Position numbers and translations under genes: made by a program | In this document: piece after piece, positions 56,777 to 60,399 of the stretch | Position numbering within the stretch: the stretch's first letter is position 1 | Layout: the number at the start of each line of letters is the position of its first letter | Notes under the pieces: generated by a model | The model's input: only the letters and a program-made list of their open reading frames with translations | The model's database searches: none | What the model was told of the DNA's origin: nothing | Source of the DNA: Cudoniella acicularis | Taxonomy: Eukaryota > Ascomycota > Leotiomycetes > Helotiales > Helotiaceae | Length of the DNA stretch: 60,399 nt | Direction: 5' to 3' | NCBI GenBank assembly: GCA_013054445.1 | Contig: JAAMPI010000140.1 | Span: forward strand, 1 to 60,399

Positions 56777-59653
56777 TTAACTAGGTGCCACCCCAGACTT
56801 TTTCACTGTTATTAATCCACTAACACATACAAGATCACAGACACCTTGGGGGGGCGTATTGGTACTACTGAAAGTGGGAGAATTCGAATTCGGATTTTGT
56901 TGCGCACAATGGCCCTTGGTAGGACACGTTTCCACATTGAGGACACACCTCTCATTCCCCTTGCACCCCGAATTGATGAGCGGACTTGGTGTACATGCAG
57001 GCAGACATCGCAGGCTTTGCCCCTCTGGATTTCCGTTGGCATCGCACAACGTTACTTTCGCGCACACATGATTAAACTTCTTCAAGGTGATACAATCGGA
57101 GTTGCTCTCGCACTTCAGGGGCAGAACAGCCTTAGCGGGTATCGTGTCTTCGATCGAGGTGTCGTTATGTGTTAAGAAGGGGATCTGAGATGTGTCGGAC
57201 GTGTTCAGGTGTCCAAGGATATCATTGGCAGTTATCGTACCCGCATCAGATGAGGGAGATGGACCGGTGAGGTTGCTTTTCGCTCCTGCTGACGAGGCAA
57301 ATCCCGTTGAACCATTCACGCATAGACTGGGTGTCGTCCAGATAGCCTCAGCTGCATACTGCCAGAGTGCTGTGTAATTGTAGAATGTGCTAGCTGTATA
57401 GAAGATACGGCAGTCTGCGGCTTCATAGGCGAATTGTAGAGGAGTAGTCTCGTTCTCGCGGACTTGATCACGTAAGTTGATGTTTGCATATGTTACATCG
57501 ACGTTGAGCTCTGTAGTGCGGTTGGGGAGGAAAAAGGGGTTGGCGGAACCGTTGTATTGGAGGATTTCTTGAGCATACTCGATGTCTGTATCTAACTCGT
57601 AGGTGGTGTAGCCTCGCGCTCCACGACTACCGCTTGCTCCTTGCATTGGCCCTGGCACTGGTCGACCACCAGCGACGACGACGCGGACGCCGGCTTCGTG
57701 GTGCATCATTTCGACGAAGAGGGTACAGGATGAGTCGCAGATTGCATCGGTGAGCTAGTTGGGATGTTAGTAGCTTACTGAACGTGGGACAGGTGACAAG
57801 GCTTACTATGATGATATCGTCAGCTGCGTAAGCTGGAACAGCATTTGCAGAAGCAGAATTTGACCCATATCCAAAGACAGTGAAATTATCGTTTGTATCA
57901 TCGACCGCTACAGAGTCGAAGAGGGTGTTCGTAAGGTTATATCGTTGTGTTGCAGTGAAGTTGTCTCCATCGAATGAATGGGGACCAAACTCCTCCGACC
58001 AAGACGTGAATAATTGATTTGTATCGGCGTTGATCTTGGTTGTTGCCACCCATTCGTCCGTAATTAGATCCTCATACGTCGAGCTAGTGCTATTAAATAA
58101 TTGGAAGTATTCCGTTATAGCTGTTCCCATGACATCTGCCGCAGGGTGGGCTCGAAGTCGAGAACCTTGAAAGGGGTTGATATTCGGAAAAAACCGCTTG
58201 AAAGCGTCAGTTGCTAAAAGAGCTTCACCACCTAGGTTGGATTGAACATCAATAACGACCTTCTCCATGTTCGCTTGCTGGCTTTTCGTGATGAAGTCCA
58301 TGATCGCGGAGTCGAAAGACTCGGCATCTGAGCCTTCAAAGGAGGGGATGCTGAGTACGGCAATATTTGTACCGCTGAGAAAGTAGCCCGACACGAAACC
58401 TCCTCCGAAGGTACCTAAATCCTCTTCAGAAACATTTGCGCAAGCTGGATAGGCAACGTTGGACCAGCTTTCACATGTTGGTACGGATGAAGCGACTGTC
58501 GTTGGGGCGGCGGTTGGAGCTGCGGTTGCAGCTGCACTTGCGGATGTGAGAAAGGTTGTCGTTGTATCGTCATTCGAAAGTTCTAAGGCCGTAATATTAA
58601 CAAGATTATTATCGACCAAGTCTGGATCGTAAGAAGCCGGTAGAAGTCCAAGGACGAAGTAGTTGTAGAAATCGCCTCCTGTTTCCAATGGTCCAGTGTC
58701 CCCTGGATCATAGTAAGTTGCTTGGAAGTTATCGGTAAGGTTAGTCCCATTTCCGAGCGTGAACGTAATAGTATCGCCAGGATAGAAGGTTGCGAGCCTG
58801 AAAGTGTTCGAGTAGCCTTGGATATCCTGAGCCGCACTACGCATTAATTGATTCCAATCTGCGTGGGGCTCCACCATTCCAATAGAGTTCTTCCCAGCGA
58901 ATGTAGTGAGATATGTAACAACATCTACGCCGTTGATCGAGGTAATAGGTGACGGTTGGTAGGCCTTGGTGAAATTGCTATCGGCGAGATCCTTTACTAG
59001 GTACACTTCAGGGACTTGAATTCCATCTAGAGACAGCGAGACGACATCTTGCGGACTTGAGAATGAGAAGGCAGCGAGAATCCCTGCATTCAAAGTAACA
59101 TGACCGTCATGCGCCGCGTAGAGTAGAGTCTGGAGCGCGGCTTCAAATTCGTACTGGTTAGGGAAGATACCCTCTTCAACACCATTCTTCAGAGTTGCCA
59201 GACCTCCCAGCAAATCGACCCCAGGCTGTTGATAACTAGAGGGCGGGTTTTTGAGGTACGTCTGACCAACGAATCAGTATCATGTTTCTTCTGATGAGCC
59301 GGGAGAATGAATCATCCTCCTACTGTGAGTGTTCAATGAGAGAGACAAAAAGAATTCATACCAAAGTGCTTTGGAATTGGAGAGTGTCGTTGTAGTAGTC
59401 AAGAAACCCCAACGCGACAGCAGGATTAAAAGGCACGCTTGTGAGACACTCGTAGACAAAACTGGCATTAAAGGTGGTAGTATCTATTCCATTTAATGAT
59501 TAGTAGGTATGCAAAATATTGAAATTGAGAGAATCGGTGGATTTTACTTGGATTATTCACAATACTCCCACAGGCTGTGGATGTTGGTGAAGCCGGAAAT
59601 GCAAGGCACAGCGAGGTGCTGGAAATCAGCAGACAAAGTTTCAACCACCACAT
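56777..59653 (-). CDS. Secreted S41-family (CPAF-like) serine protease with Cys-rich tail, 886 aa
   Basis: Four exons leftward: 59653-59548, 59483-59362, 59261-57807 and 57754-56777; all in phase, 886 codons plus stop. A signal peptide opens it (MWWLKLCLLISSTSLCLAFP). The start of the mature protein (FVYECLTSVPFNPAVALGFL, then TYLKNPPS) and DGHVTLNAGILAAFSF are typical of fungal CPAF-like S41 proteins. The S41 core includes AVLSIPSFEG and VVIDVQSNLGGEALLA and, across the last intron, LTDAICDSSCTLFVEMMHHE, where the second Ser is the likely nucleophile. Between them is an Ala/Thr linker (TSASAAATAAPTAAPTTVAS). The C-terminal 110 residues are Cys-rich (CESNSDC, CLPACTPS, GCKGNERCVLN, CPTKGHC). 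Many N-glycosylation sites. Extracellular protease of unknown substrate. The ATG chosen lies just before the leader; an upstream in-frame ATG is also possible. Confidence 0.88.
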
Positions 59654-60399
59654 GATGCCACAACGTTCTAACAAGAGAGAACAGATAGTAAACGACAGTT
59701 TGTCTTCTCGAGGAAAGGAATGAAAGTATGAAGAAGAGAAAAAAAAGAAAGAGAGAAAGATGGGTGCTCTAGAGAGTCAACGAAATAATGAACGTCGGGG
59801 GCCAAAAGCCTTTGGCAAAAGGTGTGCCGGCAAGAAAAGAGCGCAAGGTCCAGGTAAGCCGGAAAGGCAGGTCGAACAAATTATTAAGCATGGTACGATG
59901 TCAGCCCTACCGGTCCGTCCAGTCAACGCCTCATGGGCCAGGCAAGAAACAGGTATGATCACTATTCCGTATGGGCATGTTACAGCAATGTTGTGCAACA
60001 GAAGGCCCCCGGAATACCGACATGCGAGAATCACTCTTTCGTGAGACAGCAATGTTGATTTATCCTCATGATTTCAATTGTCGAGTGAAGAAGAGTTATG
60101 AAACCTTGCCGTATTACTCACTCAATATAAAAGGCTGAAGAGCAAAGTGAGAAGGTGAAGTTGAAATAAATAAAACAGTTAATCGGGATTCGGGAGTCGA
60201 CATCGGGGCTCCAGGACAATCGCTTGATTACGGGGCTTCTGCTGCTCCACCCTCGCAGGACCTATAAGATGCGGTGCCTCGGTATGCCCCGTCCAGTGGA
60301 TGCAAAACGCACGCGGCTTCATCTCCACCATCACGCCCCCCCCTCCCCCCCCAAAAAACATGCATAAAATTCAAGGTTTCAGGGCGATTTTCCCATGCT
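59654..60399. other. Upstream region of the S41 gene to window end
   Basis: No supportable gene. GA-rich leader near 59730-59760, and a C-run followed by an A-run at about 60330-60358. Short open frames on both strands lack support. Confidence 0.5.

Overview
The window is nuclear DNA of a filamentous ascomycete (Pezizomycotina). Nearly every gene is split by 45-100 nt introns with GTRNGN donors, CTAAC/CTGAC-like branch sites and YAG acceptors. The families are typical of that group: a HET-domain protein, GH95 fucosidase, CPAF-like S41 protease, EOS1 and a Dur3-like symporter. Gene-poor AT-rich stretches carry transposon debris in which CAG/CAA-type codons are replaced by stops, as repeat-induced point mutation (RIP) would do. 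A leotiomycete is my guess from overall feel, not something the sequence proves. Gene models were assembled by hand by joining exons whose phases match and whose joined reading recovers a continuous or conserved protein.

Layout. 1-1058: 3' part of EOS1 (ER membrane protein of N-glycosylation). 3125-5591: seven-exon sodium:solute symporter, minus strand. 6198-7004: unrecognised cytosolic protein. 7302-9649: seven-exon membrane protein with MIR-like loops. 10922-15295: a very large modular extracellular-type protein with Ser/Thr repeats, an eleven-unit Cys-Pro-Gly array and a NucA/NucB-like nuclease domain. 15300-18150: decayed coding traces and a 150-bp hairpin element. 18154-19924: methionine aminopeptidase 2, followed by a stub of a P2B calcium ATPase. 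21227-23834: GH95 alpha-L-fucosidase. 24008-25080: cytochrome P450 relic. 25666-26735: SAM-dependent methyltransferase. 28248-29229: SAICAR synthase (purine synthesis). 31607-34504: RRM RNA-binding protein with one apparent lost base and a very long downstream non-coding region. 34505-38828: mostly non-coding, with a MITE. 38829-39800: P-loop-like protein. 39801-41519: transposon debris. 41520-43406: TLDc/RTC5-like protein with an N-myristoylation start. 43901-44516, 46990-47938 and 48217-48613: small proteins, two of them secreted-type. 48650-52660: RIP-degraded repeat island with minisatellite and LTR fragments. 52665-54013: protein kinase with two membrane segments that has lost its N-lobe at the island edge. 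54526-56618: HET protein with a frameshift. 56777-59653: secreted S41 protease with a Cys-rich tail.

The housekeeping genes (EOS1, MetAP2, SAICAR synthase, RNA-binding protein, TLDc) alternate with accessory ones (secreted nuclease-like protein, P450 relic, methyltransferase, HET, truncated kinase). I see no backbone synthase (PKS, NRPS, terpene), so the P450 and methyltransferase are not evidence of a metabolite cluster. I did not find a convincing new multi-gene system. The objects that most deserve a second look are the modular nuclease-like protein at 10.9-15.3 kb, the beheaded kinase plus broken HET pair beside the repeat island at 52.7-56.6 kb, the 50-bp-arm hairpin at 17.1 kb, and the duplicated element in the long non-coding tail at 30.7-31.0 kb.
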